From an uncultured bacterium (GTDB lineage Bacteria; Cyanobacteriota; Vampirovibrionia; Gastranaerophilales; Gastranaerophilaceae): a stretch of DNA of 64,000 bases. This document shows positions 37,101 to 44,827 of this stretch, piece after piece. Below the pieces are notes generated by a model. The model was not told where the DNA came from, did no database searches, and saw only the letters and a program-made list of their open reading frames with translations. Each line of letters begins with the position of its first letter. Position 1 is the first letter of the stretch. The stretch lies in the NCBI GenBank assembly GCA_903868125.1, contig CAIPUE010000032.1, forward strand, positions 62,001 to 126,000, written 5' to 3'. The position numbers and the translations under genes were made by a program.

Positions 37101-37202
37101 CCTAAAGTTATTCAAACCCAAAACAATACATACATATCACCATCAAAACCGAATATTTCAGTGCCGGACTTTGTAAAGAATTTGCCTGATTTGCAAAATT
37201 AA
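34122..37202 (+). CDS. AsmA-like envelope protein (bridge-type lipid transfer family)
   Basis: The 1026-residue protein has one N-terminal membrane anchor (ILKIILLSALSILVGIYLAFLFIL), then the AsmA start NVVDLNSYAASITKAIEDESGFQVQIQGLKI. A long, repetitive beta-rich body is full of Asn, Lys, Ile and Leu. An AsmA_2-like C-terminal part (GQLDFDTYTSMTGVSKNELLNSLVGNTTFIISNGKMG, NIDRIKTSGPSMSLYVTGRY) follows. AsmA/TamB/YhdP proteins are periplasmic grooves that carry phospholipids between membranes. Divergence from lptB suggests shared envelope control. The Lys/Asn bias simply follows the AT-rich genome. Confidence 0.82.
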   Translation: MKILKIILLSALSILVGIYLAFLFILPNVVDLNSYAASITKAIEDESGFQVQIQGLKIKTAWNLSAGALIDKTDLKYPNGEKFAQINDLQVKLSLVPLLFNQLEIDTISAKKLLLNLEVDKNSELLLKKYCRKSATQNLKFSNNMPDIFVNQYRISLMDNNKKYSAKGTDLKISDFVLNKKIKLKTNGNLIFNGRRQISYNVVVFSKILPANKGKKFDLMKIFDDLYKYNVNANINTNLKIRNNLDIDGKMNLDKILFTIGGKTFPQSDLKLDFNGSNVKIHSNFYTNDYSKAIVTGFFKGGKHKEIDLKVRADKVSLGNAVFIANNILKIFGKNNLDKINATGYLTANFNMKSNFKKIRSNGYLKIQNANITNKLYNGSLNSVNADIDFSQDAVNIQRAKAKFNSQPITISGTIDKNANADILISADKLLLKSVLFAFGKTKILNENEILNGFVNVKTIFKGRLDRLTPKITVLVDNIDLKNKKTKTRIIVTRAIINSNYIQKRQGTIDIKGLKFFTPAAINISAPTLNLTFNQKDLNIKPSYLYINNIRTDLNGKISGLNSSPIFNPVIINIPNQISVPIIGYSGSNILLKGNLKLVGDLYNPQLQGGLDVPLIQIPSASTVLKNVTLQFGKDLNINCPQIQVANLLMSLDAQIDNNLSKGIVAKNVNFKSNNINLNVLMSLFKAFPNPNQNSNITIVNGKSVIEKFKIGRLESSNITSDISLKNNILHLDNLRSDAYFGKVAGGVSYDLINKKTKLDLQGRGLRANPALIALTGRNNDINGQLDFDTYTSMTGVSKNELLNSLVGNTTFIISNGKMGALGKFEHLLYAQNIVSNNVFKASLNVIAKAITVKNTGVYRYMKGKIAFANGWANIDRIKTSGPSMSLYVTGRYYMPDNEASLIVLGRISDDVVRILGPIGEFSVNKAISSIPKIGEITTFLVNQFTTNPIYENISEIPYLSPKTELPTKEFKVIIDGEIQRQSSVKSFKWLARPKVIQTQNNTYISPSKPNISVPDFVKNLPDLQN

Positions 37203-37269
37203 AAAGAGGATGCGGAAAAATCCAAAAAATGACAGTTTTTTGAGACTTTTCAAGTCCGACCTTGGAAGT

Positions 37270-37363
37270 GCACGCACCCATACTAGCTGCGGGATAGCCG
37301 GTGGTATGGGTGCGTGCCGGACAAGGGAGCTTGCGGAAAAATTCCTAATTTTTCCGCAAGCTC
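37270..37363. repeat. Paired GC-rich inverted repeats
   Basis: GCACGCACCCATAC (37270-37283) pairs with 37304-37317. GAGCTTGCGGAAAAATT (37327-37343) pairs perfectly over 17 bp with 37347-37363 with loop CCT. The first stem can extend imperfectly through CCTTG/CAAGG. The second could terminate the AsmA-like transcript, but little T-run follows. GC content is well above the surrounding genes, as in inserted palindromic elements. Confidence 0.7.
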
Positions 37364-37444
37364 AAAAGTCAGACACTTGTAAACAGCTAAAAAAAGATTT
37401 ATAATTAGGAGGTTGAGAGTATCTGAATACAAGGAAATTTTTAT

Positions 37445-38020
37445 ATGTCAGGCATAAACAGTATTAGCCCAAGCTTACTTAAAAGCTACATTAACTACCA
37501 ATCGAAGAAAGAATTAACCACGCAAAATATGTTTCAAATGCTTTCTATTGAATTAGGTGGCGATGGCGAAACCATCACAAAGAAACAATTGGATAATTAT
37601 ATTAAATCTGCACAAGATGGAAAAATCAAAATAAGTAAGGCTGAATTAAGTGCACTAACAACTTTGCAAGAAAAATGGGATACTATTTCAGGCGGTAAGG
37701 ATAGTATAAAATTTGGCGATATGGGAAATTATACGACCCTTTTAGTTACCATTGTTACAAGCGGAATATCATCTGCTGCGGATTCCGGTTCCTCTGAAGC
37801 TTCAATGTCGACTACCGAGGAAATTTATGCCTACTTAATGGATTCTGCATTGAAAAGTTCCGCCGGAGATAATACAACTGCCGGTGCAACATCTTTATTA
37901 CAAACTTTATTATCAGGAACTACAAACACAAAAGACGATGCTAACAGTGAACTAATTGCGGCATTAGTGAATTTTATCGCAGATTCCAAATCATCTTCTA
38001 CCGTAAGTGCCCAAGCATAA
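37445..38020 (+). CDS. Hypothetical Ser/Thr/Ala-rich secreted-type protein
   Basis: The 191-residue protein begins MSGINSISPSLLKSYINYQS. Residues ~25-75 contain an EF-hand-like helix-loop-helix (LSIELGGDGETITKKQLDNYI) without clear full calcium ligands. The remainder is Ser/Thr/Gly/Ala-rich helix with low complexity (GISSAADSGSSEASMSTTEE). There is no signal peptide or membrane segment. The style matches cell-surface or appendage-associated proteins of the same lineage, such as the 473-residue protein at 43271, but I recognise no family. The NhaD-like gene's promoter starts directly after its stop. Confidence 0.65.
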   Translation: MSGINSISPSLLKSYINYQSKKELTTQNMFQMLSIELGGDGETITKKQLDNYIKSAQDGKIKISKAELSALTTLQEKWDTISGGKDSIKFGDMGNYTTLLVTIVTSGISSAADSGSSEASMSTTEEIYAYLMDSALKSSAGDNTTAGATSLLQTLLSGTTNTKDDANSELIAALVNFIADSKSSSTVSAQA

Positions 38021-38042
38021 GTTAAAACTTTTGTTTTTATTG

Positions 38043-38048
38043 TATAAT
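38043..38048 (+). promoter_or_regulatory. -10 box of a leaderless transporter gene
   Basis: TATAAT ends 7 nt before ATG at 38056; a weak -35 (GTTAAA, 38021-38026) lies 16 nt upstream. Transcription should start at or within a base of the ATG. No Shine-Dalgarno is present. Confidence 0.5.
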
Positions 38049-38055
38049 TTTGTCT

Positions 38056-39384
38056 ATGGGACTTATTTACGATTTTATTCAACTCCATAGCGTTAATTTT
38101 TCTGCAGGGATTTTACTCTTTGCTTATTTTTTTATTGTAACGGAGAAGATTCCGAAAGTTACAATTGCTTTAGTAGGAGCAACGCTTACGGTAATTCTCG
38201 GCTTGTTGTCCCAAGACAAAGGCTCTATCGGGAATTTAGACCCCGATTATTTTATCAATTTTATTGATTTTAATGTTATTTTTCTGCTTGTATCAATGAT
38301 GATTATTGTAAATATTGCGGCTAAAAGCGGAGTGTTTAATTGGGTTGCCAACGAATTATTGAAATTTACAAAAGGCAGACCTACTTGGGTTTTGTTTACT
38401 CTGGGGATTTTTACGGCGATTGCATCTGCGTTTTTGGATAATGTAACAACAGTAATTTTAGTAATGCCCGTAACTTTCATCATTGCAAAAGAACTTGATA
38501 TAGACCCTGTACCTTTACTTATTACCGAGATTTTGGCTTCAAACATAGGTGGAACGGCAACTCTTATAGGTGATCCGCCCAATATAATCATAGGCAGTGC
38601 CGCAGGGTTTTCGTTTTTAGATTTTGTGCTTGAATTGTCTAACATTATCGCTCTGATTTTAGTTGTTAGCGTTGGAATTTTAATGTTTATGTTCAGAAAA
38701 AAGTTGAAAACTACTCCTGAAAGAATGTTACACGTAACAAAAATTGATAATTCAAAAACAATAACCGATTTTTCACTTATGTTACGTGCTTCAATTGTAT
38801 TGGGGGTAGTCATTTTAGGATTTATACTGCATGATGTAATTCATATTCAAGCCTGTATTGTCGCAATGGCTGGGGCTAGTTTTCTTTTGATTTTTGAAAG
38901 ACCAAAGCAGGTTTTGCACGATGTAGAATGGAACACAATTTTCTTTTTTATCGGGTTGTTTATGATAATTGGCGGATTAGAAGCCTCGGGCGGAATTGCA
39001 ATGATGGCAAAATGGCTTTTAGACATCACTCAAGGCTCACAAACTGCTACGGCAATGATAATTTTGTGGGGGTCGGGAATTTTTTCAGGGATTATTGATA
39101 ATATTCCTTATACCGCTACAATGGCTCCAATGCTTGTCCAAATCCAAGGCACAATGGGTGTTGATTATACTCATCCGCTTTGGTGGTGCTTGTCTTTGGG
39201 CGCTTGTTTGGGCGGAAATATGACAATAATAGGTGCGGCTGCGAATGTCCTTGTCTCAGAAACTGCGGCTATTTCAGGTCATAGAATTTCTTTTATGAAG
39301 TTCTTTAAATATGGTGCAATAATTACGCTTGTGTCACTCACGCTCAGTTCATTTTATATATATTTCAGATTTTTAGCGAATTAA
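38056..39384 (+). CDS. ArsB/NhaD-type ion transporter
   Basis: The 442-residue membrane protein has about 11 helices and ion-transporter superfamily signatures: FLLVSMMIIVNIAAKSGVF, SAFLDNVTTVILVMPVTF, EILASNIGGTATLIGDPPNIIIG and a second GIIDNIPYTATMAPML. These duplicated D-N and P-N motifs fit the ArsB/NhaD/P-protein group, exporting Na+ or an oxyanion against protons. I use ATG 38056 rather than TTG 38050, which falls between the -10 box and the start. The last 4 nt overlap a convergent CBS-domain gene. Confidence 0.85.
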   Translation: MGLIYDFIQLHSVNFSAGILLFAYFFIVTEKIPKVTIALVGATLTVILGLLSQDKGSIGNLDPDYFINFIDFNVIFLLVSMMIIVNIAAKSGVFNWVANELLKFTKGRPTWVLFTLGIFTAIASAFLDNVTTVILVMPVTFIIAKELDIDPVPLLITEILASNIGGTATLIGDPPNIIIGSAAGFSFLDFVLELSNIIALILVVSVGILMFMFRKKLKTTPERMLHVTKIDNSKTITDFSLMLRASIVLGVVILGFILHDVIHIQACIVAMAGASFLLIFERPKQVLHDVEWNTIFFFIGLFMIIGGLEASGGIAMMAKWLLDITQGSQTATAMIILWGSGIFSGIIDNIPYTATMAPMLVQIQGTMGVDYTHPLWWCLSLGACLGGNMTIIGAAANVLVSETAAISGHRISFMKFFKYGAIITLVSLTLSSFYIYFRFLAN

Positions 39385-39611
39385 TCGTTCAAAAATATAC
39401 TTATTTTATTAAGCTCAATAAATCCTACTATTTTTTTGTTCCAAGGACTGAAAAAGACCGGCAAACATTCAATTCTTATATCATTCATAATCTTTGCAAG
39501 TTCTCTAACATCATTTTGGGGATAGGCAACAATGTTGGAAAATTTATTAGGAAGAATTTTGTGTTTACGAAGTTCACGTGACATAAATTCACTGACTCTT
39601 TGACCATTCAT
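39381..39611 (-). CDS. Single CBS-domain-like small protein
   Basis: The 76-residue protein begins RVSEFMSRELRKHKILP and contains a half CBS pair: NIVAYPQNDVRELAKIMNDIRIECLPVFFSPWNKKIVGFIELNKI. CBS modules bind adenosine nucleotides and usually come in pairs; a lone one should dimerise. GGAG precedes ATG. It overlaps the antiporter gene tail by 4 nt (convergent), so antisense effects between the two are possible. Confidence 0.7.
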   Translation of the reverse strand: MNGQRVSEFMSRELRKHKILPNKFSNIVAYPQNDVRELAKIMNDIRIECLPVFFSPWNKKIVGFIELNKISIFLND

Positions 39612-39744
39612 ATTCGTACTCCATTTTTATTTGGGGAAGTGTTATTTGGGCTGTGCATTGTTACTTTAAGATATAAAGCAAATAAAAGCTACTAGTCGAT
39701 TGACTTATTTTATCAGAAAATAGCTCCAAATTAAGTTTTTTAAG

Positions 39745-39773
39745 TTGAAATCGCTTTATTTTTCGAGTAAAAT
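39745..39773 (+). promoter_or_regulatory. Near-consensus promoter of a leaderless gene
   Basis: TTGAAA (39745-39750), exactly 17 nt, TAAAAT (39768-39773), then 7 nt (ACAATTT) to ATG at 39781. The in-frame upstream TTG start candidate is the -35 box itself. Confidence 0.75.
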
Positions 39774-39780
39774 ACAATTT

Positions 39781-41007
39781 ATGAATAATACACAAGTTAA
39801 TTTTAAAAATATTGAAGAACAGCTATCGAAACAATTTAGTATAATTAATGACATAAGAGATTTTAATCAAAAAAAGGTTTTGGAAGCATTCGTTGAAAAT
39901 AAAGTTGCAGCAGAACATTTTATGACGGTTTCGGGCTACGGGCATGATGATTTAGGTCGCGAAGTTTTGGATAGAGTTTTTGCTCAAGTTTTTAAGGCTG
40001 AAAAAGCAATCGTAAGAAATCATTTTGTATCAGGAACCCATGCTATTGCGTGTTGCTTGATGGGGAATTTACGCTATGGAGAAAAATTGGTTTCAGTTGC
40101 CGGAACTCCTTATGATACAATGGAAGAAGTCATCGGTACTCGTGGCGATAAGCGTGCTTCTTTGATGGGATATGGGGTTTTGTATGAGGAAATTCCCCTA
40201 ACTGAAAATTTGGAAGTTGATTTTACATTGCTTGAAAAAACTATCGATAAAACTTGCACAATGGTTTTAATCCAGCGTTCTCGAGGATATTCTCTTAGGA
40301 AATCTCTTGACATTGCGACAATTGAAAAAATTATTCATATTGTAAAATCAAAAAATCCTGATTGTATCTGTTTTGTTGATAACTGTTACGGTGAATTTGT
40401 TGAAATGCAAGAACCGATTGAGGTTGGGGCAGATTTAATTGCAGGGTCTTTAATAAAAAATCCGGGTGGGGGCATTGTTGAAACAGGCGGATATATTGCC
40501 GGCAAGGCAGAATTTGTTGAACAGGCAGCGATGCGACTGACAGCGCCGGGGATAGGTTCTGAGGGTGGTGCTATGCTAAATCAGTCCCGTTTGATTTTCC
40601 AAGGTTTTTTTATGGCACCTTCAGTTGTTTCAGATGCGGTTAAAGGGGCAATTTTAGCGGCTAAAATTTTTGAAGAAATCGGATATATTTCGACGCCGAA
40701 ATTTGATGAAAAACGTAGCGATATTATTCAAACAATAACTTTTAATTCGCAAAAACCACTGGAAGCTTTTTGTAAAACCGTTCAGGAACTTTCGCCGATA
40801 AATTCTTACGTAACGCCCATTCCTGACGATATTCCGGGATACGAAGATAAAGTAATTATGGCGGGGGGGACTTTTATTGAAGGTTCAACCATTGAATTAT
40901 CTGCGGATGGTCCAATTAGACCGCCCTATGCGGTTTATATGCAAGGCGGACTGAATTATGCACATGTGAAAATTGTCCTTCAATCAATTTTGGAAAGAAT
41001 TACCTAA
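39781..41007 (+). CDS. Methionine gamma-lyase family PLP enzyme (aluminium-resistance type)
   Basis: The 408-residue fold-type I PLP enzyme matches the family annotated as methionine gamma-lyase / aluminium resistance protein. Signatures are HFVSGTHAIACCLMGNL, AGTPYDTMEEVIG, FVDNCYGEFVE (Asp for the PLP nitrogen), GSLIKNPGGG with the Schiff-base lysine, TAPGIGSEGG and PIRPPYAVYMQGGL. It may cleave methionine or a related thioether to a keto acid and thiol; the true substrate is unknown. The start at 39781 follows from the promoter above, so the mRNA appears leaderless. TspO follows at 43 nt. Confidence 0.88.
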   Translation: MNNTQVNFKNIEEQLSKQFSIINDIRDFNQKKVLEAFVENKVAAEHFMTVSGYGHDDLGREVLDRVFAQVFKAEKAIVRNHFVSGTHAIACCLMGNLRYGEKLVSVAGTPYDTMEEVIGTRGDKRASLMGYGVLYEEIPLTENLEVDFTLLEKTIDKTCTMVLIQRSRGYSLRKSLDIATIEKIIHIVKSKNPDCICFVDNCYGEFVEMQEPIEVGADLIAGSLIKNPGGGIVETGGYIAGKAEFVEQAAMRLTAPGIGSEGGAMLNQSRLIFQGFFMAPSVVSDAVKGAILAAKIFEEIGYISTPKFDEKRSDIIQTITFNSQKPLEAFCKTVQELSPINSYVTPIPDDIPGYEDKVIMAGGTFIEGSTIELSADGPIRPPYAVYMQGGLNYAHVKIVLQSILERIT

Positions 41008-41049
41008 CTTGAGGATTAATTTTTGTTAAAAACAAGGTAAAATCATTTT

Positions 41050-41448
41050 ATGTATTATGACAAAGATTGGTACAACACATTAATTAAACCGAAATTTCAG
41101 CCGCCTGCTTGGGTTTTTGCACCTGCTTGGACGCTGCTTTATATTCTAATGCTTGTATCGTTTGCTTTAATATTGACGGCGCAATTTAGGTTAATCAATA
41201 TTTTAGCTTATTTATTTTTTATTGCACAATTAGTTATTAATCTTTCTTGGTCACCAATCTTTTTTAAAGAACACAATCTGAGAAAGGCATTTTTATGCTC
41301 AATTTTGTTAACATTGTCAGTTTTTGTGACAATGTTGATATTTTTTTACATTTCAAAACTTGCGGGAATCTTATTTTTGCCGTATTTGTTTTGGTGTATT
41401 TTTGCAAGTATTTTGAGTTTTGAAATTTTAGAACTCAATGAATGGTAG
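41050..41448 (+). CDS. tspO: TspO/MBR family membrane protein
   Basis: The 132-residue protein has five membrane segments and the family motifs WYNTLIKPKFQPPAWVFAPA, WTLLY, NLSWSPIFF and PYLFWCIFASILSFEILELN. Bacterial TspO binds porphyrins and is linked to stress and tetrapyrrole handling. It is slightly shorter than usual (about 155), with little loop sequence. TAAAAT ends 6 nt before the ATG, suggesting an internal leaderless start within the gene series. Confidence 0.9.
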   Translation: MYYDKDWYNTLIKPKFQPPAWVFAPAWTLLYILMLVSFALILTAQFRLINILAYLFFIAQLVINLSWSPIFFKEHNLRKAFLCSILLTLSVFVTMLIFFYISKLAGILFLPYLFWCIFASILSFEILELNEW

Positions 41449-41457
41449 ATATCGGAA

Positions 41458-42084
41458 ATGATTAGAACAATTTTTAAAGAATTAAAAAATCATGCTCCAT
41501 ATACTCTTATGGGAGCATTAATAGGGATTTTAATTGCTGTTTTGTTGAAAAATATTTCGGAAAGTCTAACTTTTAAACTTTTTTACGTATTTCATCCTCT
41601 TCATGTCCTTTTGGGTGCGTTTATTACAACATCAATGTATAAATTACATAAAAAAAACCCGAATATTATTAAAGTATTTCTTGTAGGATTTATCGGCTCT
41701 ATTGGAGTTGCAAGTTTAAGCGACTCAATTCTTCCGTTTATTGGAGAAACAATTCTTCATTTCCCTCATCGAGAGTTACATCTCGGGTTTATAGAAAAAT
41801 GGTATATAGTTAATCCGATTGCTATTTTAGGGGTTATTCTCGCAACCAAAAAACCTTTTACAAAATTACCTCATTCGTTGCATATTTTTATAAGTACATC
41901 AGCATCACTGTTGCATGTAATGATGTCAATCAGCGGTGTTGTAATAAATATCGCGCTGTATTTTATGATAGTATTTTTGTTATTTCTTTCTGTATGGCTG
42001 CCATGTTGCTTCAGTGACATTGTTTTGCCTCTGCTATTTGCTTCTGATGAAAAAATAAAACATTGCTCCTGTTGCAAATTATAG
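41458..42084 (+). CDS. Hypothetical histidine-containing membrane protein
   Basis: The 208-residue protein has about six hydrophobic segments. Conserved-looking polar motifs lie in or near them: FHPLHVLLGAFITTSMYKLHKK, HFPHRELHLGF and LPHSLHIFISTSASLLHVMMS. The tail is ASDEKIKHCSCCKL. The spaced histidines and C-S-C-C tail suggest a metal-handling or redox membrane protein. I recall similar uncharacterised proteins in anaerobes but no name. It begins 9 nt after tspO and is probably co-transcribed. Confidence 0.65.
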   Translation: MIRTIFKELKNHAPYTLMGALIGILIAVLLKNISESLTFKLFYVFHPLHVLLGAFITTSMYKLHKKNPNIIKVFLVGFIGSIGVASLSDSILPFIGETILHFPHRELHLGFIEKWYIVNPIAILGVILATKKPFTKLPHSLHIFISTSASLLHVMMSISGVVINIALYFMIVFLLFLSVWLPCCFSDIVLPLLFASDEKIKHCSCCKL

Positions 42085-42121
42085 CTTGCGTTTTGACGAA
42101 ATTAATGATTAAATATATTTT

Positions 42122-42727
42122 ATGAATTATATATTTTATGGGTTAATAGTTTTATCTATAGTTATTGGAGCAATCAACGGGAAATTGCCTGACGTTGTAA
42201 ATTCTATTTTGACTGGTGCTGAAAAATCTGTTCAAATTGCATTTTCTTTAATCGGAATAATGGCTTTTTGGCTTGGAATTATGAAGATTGCGGAACAATC
42301 AGGATTAGTTGAATTTATAGCAAAATTGATAAGCCCGATTACAAAGAGGCTTTTCGATGAAATTCCGCCCGAAGACCCTGCAATTGGAAACATTGCGATG
42401 AATTTTTCCGCTAACGCTTTAGGATTAACTAATGCAGCAACCCCAATGGGGATTAGGGCTATGCAGGATTTGCAAAAACATAATATCGACAGAAAAACAG
42501 CATCTAATTCCATGTGTATGCTTTTGGCTATGAATACCGCAGGATTTCAGCTTATTCCCGCAACGGTTATAGCCGTTCTTGTGGGGATAGGATACAAAAA
42601 CCCGACAGAAATCATTGCACCTACTCTTTTGGTAACTTCTTTTACATTTATAAGTGCGATTATTATAGCGAAAATATTTCAAAGATTTTCGCCTCCTCAA
42701 ACTCAACAAAGCGGGGGGCAAGAATGA
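42122..42727 (+). CDS. spmA: SpmA-like nucleoside-recognition (Gate) membrane protein
   Basis: The 201-residue protein carries SpmA features: GAEKSVQIAFSLIGIMAFWLGIMKIAEQSGLVE, then EDPAIGNIAMNFSANALGLTNAATPMGIRAM and LAMNTAGFQLIPATVIA. SpmA and SpmB form a membrane pair needed for spore core dehydration in Bacillus, but homologues are common in non-sporulating anaerobes, where the transported compound is unknown. It overlaps spmB by 4 nt (ATGA). Confidence 0.9.
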   Translation: MNYIFYGLIVLSIVIGAINGKLPDVVNSILTGAEKSVQIAFSLIGIMAFWLGIMKIAEQSGLVEFIAKLISPITKRLFDEIPPEDPAIGNIAMNFSANALGLTNAATPMGIRAMQDLQKHNIDRKTASNSMCMLLAMNTAGFQLIPATVIAVLVGIGYKNPTEIIAPTLLVTSFTFISAIIIAKIFQRFSPPQTQQSGGQE

Positions 42728-43260
42728 ATTTTCAACCGGTATTGAATATTATTTCACTTTGGGCATTGCCTTTTATAATTGTATTAATCCTAACGGTTGG
42801 TATGGTTAAAAAAATCCCTATTTATGAGGTTTTCACAGAGGGAGCAAAGGATGGATTCAAGGTCGCAATTAATATTATTCCATATTTAGTTGCGATAATT
42901 GTTGCAATATCAATGTTAAGAGCGTCCGGAGCAATTGAAATGATAGCAAATTCTCTATCGTCTGTATTAGCAAGACTTAATATTCCTGCGGATGTTTTAC
43001 CTGTAATTTTTGTTCGCCCGCTTTCAGGTTCAGCTGCGTTGGGGTTGTTTTCAGACATTGCAACAAATGCAGGGGCTACAGCGTATTCAACAAAATTAGC
43101 TGCGGTAATGGTAGGAAGTTCAGAAACTACATTTTATGTTTTGGCTGTTTACTTTGGCTCGATAGGAATTAGAAAATTCAGGTATGCTCTTTGGGTCGGA
43201 ATTTTAGCAGATATAATCGCCGCAATTATGTCAATTGTCGTTTGTAGTTGGATGTTTTAA
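42724..43260 (+). CDS. spmB: SpmB-like nucleoside-recognition (Gate) membrane protein
   Basis: The 178-residue protein starts at ATG 42724, overlapping spmA; the open frame runs upstream inside spmA but is not coding. Gate-domain motifs are EGAKDGFKVAINIIPYLVAIIVAISMLRASGAIE, FVRPLSGSAALGLFSDI and AVMVGSSETTFYVLAVYFGSIG. It is the expected partner of SpmA. No sporulation genes lie nearby. Confidence 0.9.
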   Translation: MNFQPVLNIISLWALPFIIVLILTVGMVKKIPIYEVFTEGAKDGFKVAINIIPYLVAIIVAISMLRASGAIEMIANSLSSVLARLNIPADVLPVIFVRPLSGSAALGLFSDIATNAGATAYSTKLAAVMVGSSETTFYVLAVYFGSIGIRKFRYALWVGILADIIAAIMSIVVCSWMF

Positions 43261-43270
43261 TCATTAAAAA

Positions 43271-44692
43271 TTACGCATCAAATATTTTGAATGAGTGTTC
43301 AATATTTTTCTTTATTACAGTTTGAATAGAATCCACTTCTGTTATTATCGCAGAATGTTCTGTATCTAATCTTTCCATTGTTAAATCTATTCTTTTTTCT
43401 TTATTTTCTAATAAATTTTTTGCGACATCATATGCCCCTTCAGCTTTAGTAATAGCTTCCTCATCGCTTTTGGTATTTAATGGGCAATCATAATCATTTG
43501 TTGAAGTGGTAAGCCAAGAACCGTCAGTTTGCATTTGCTTTATAGATATATTACCGGATAATATCCGATTTTGCAGATAATCCTTATCATTGGCTTTGGC
43601 ATTGGCTTGCCATCCTGAAGCATTGATTATATCGTATAAATTGATATAAAAATGAGCTTCGTAAAGATCTGACATATCATTATTGTTGACATCAATAGTC
43701 GTATAAATATCAGCAGTACTTGCCCCTGGTGCAGTACTAGCAGTTGTAGCGCCTGTACCGCCTGTAGTTGCTCTTGTGGTGCTACCGCCGCCTACGGTGC
43801 TGCCTGATGTTCCTCCGAAATTTTGAGCGCTATATAAATCAAAATAGCTTAGAATAGTATTGATGAGTTGACCACCGTCGAATTTCCCACCTGACGTTAA
43901 TCTATTTGTACCTGCACTACCACCTGAGCTTAGAGCAGGAGTGCCGCTGATGGCGACTGGAACTGTACTATCAGTACTAGTTATATTAGCGACGAATTTA
44001 TTAAATGTTGCCAAATATGCATAGTTTAATGCTTCATCTATTCTGGAATTAAAACTAGAGCCGAGTGAAGGTAAAAGACTTCCTCTTAAAGCATTTCCTA
44101 ATGAAATGCTTGTATTTTGCGCAATACCCTGGAAATTAGATATTATCTCACTAGCTGTTGAACCTGGAACAGTCATTGCACTACTTGCATAAAGCCCCAT
44201 AAGACCGCTAATAACGCTGGTATTATCATAATTCGTGGTGAAAGAATCTGTAGGCATTGTTGCCGGAGTACTACCTGCTACATAAGACGCAGCCTGGCCG
44301 GCATTACATCCAATGAGTCTTATTAAAAACATTTCTTTATTCAGAGTGCTGGCAAGCGCTCCTGCATTACCGAACTCTGTAAGTCCTATATTATTGATGT
44401 ATCGGCGATCCAAAATGACTCTACCATTAATAGGATTCGTCACTATATACTGACCTGCGTTATTTTCAAGATTTGGTCTCATTAATAAATCGTATGTTAA
44501 GGGTTTTTCTCCGCTATTGCCTCTCCAAGTCAATTTTCTTGCATTCAAAGCCGCGGTATATTCTTTAGAAAGTTCAGCAGAATTACGAGCTAGAGAGAGT
44601 TTTTCGTTAGCAAGTTGCATCAATTTACCTTCAACATCGCTTTTGCGCGATGTTAACATTAATAATTTAGCTTGTGAAGCTGCTAATCCCAT
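43271..44692 (-). CDS. Lineage-specific MGLAASQAK protein with coiled-coil ends
   Basis: The 473-residue protein begins GLAASQAKLLMLTSRKSDVE and continues as a helix rich in Leu, Ser and Asn to residue ~60. It ends with another long helix (TKAEGAYDVAKNLLENKEKR...KKNIEHSFKIFDA). The middle, especially ~235-330, is Ser/Thr/Gly/Ala low complexity (FGGTSGSTVGGGSTTRATTG). The terminal helices flanking a variable middle recall flagellin or hook-type proteins. I recognise the opening as common in gut Melainabacteria proteins of unknown function. No signal peptide is seen. Confidence 0.7.
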   Translation of the reverse strand: MGLAASQAKLLMLTSRKSDVEGKLMQLANEKLSLARNSAELSKEYTAALNARKLTWRGNSGEKPLTYDLLMRPNLENNAGQYIVTNPINGRVILDRRYINNIGLTEFGNAGALASTLNKEMFLIRLIGCNAGQAASYVAGSTPATMPTDSFTTNYDNTSVISGLMGLYASSAMTVPGSTASEIISNFQGIAQNTSISLGNALRGSLLPSLGSSFNSRIDEALNYAYLATFNKFVANITSTDSTVPVAISGTPALSSGGSAGTNRLTSGGKFDGGQLINTILSYFDLYSAQNFGGTSGSTVGGGSTTRATTGGTGATTASTAPGASTADIYTTIDVNNNDMSDLYEAHFYINLYDIINASGWQANAKANDKDYLQNRILSGNISIKQMQTDGSWLTTSTNDYDCPLNTKSDEEAITKAEGAYDVAKNLLENKEKRIDLTMERLDTEHSAIITEVDSIQTVIKKNIEHSFKIFDA

Positions 44693-44827
44693 TTTATTTT
44701 ACCTTTTCCGAATTTTCTCTACATTATAAGCAAAATTCTTTTCCTTATAATCGTTATCGTCGTTTTAACTTAAAACTTTAAGTTTTCAGCAAAAGCGTTA
44801 CAAAATTATTCGAAAAATTTACAAAAT

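Noticed and set aside
37210-37404. 64-residue open frame across the paired palindromes
   Set aside because: The ribosome-binding site is too close to the ATG and most of the translation comes from inverted-repeat arms.
39745-39780. Upstream TTG start for the methionine gamma-lyase family gene
   Set aside because: The TTG is the -35 box of a near-consensus promoter, so the extension is not transcribed.
42514-42723. 70-codon upstream extension of spmB
   Set aside because: It lies inside spmA in another frame and its residues (many Tyr, Ser, Arg) do not match SpmB; the ATGA overlap start is better.
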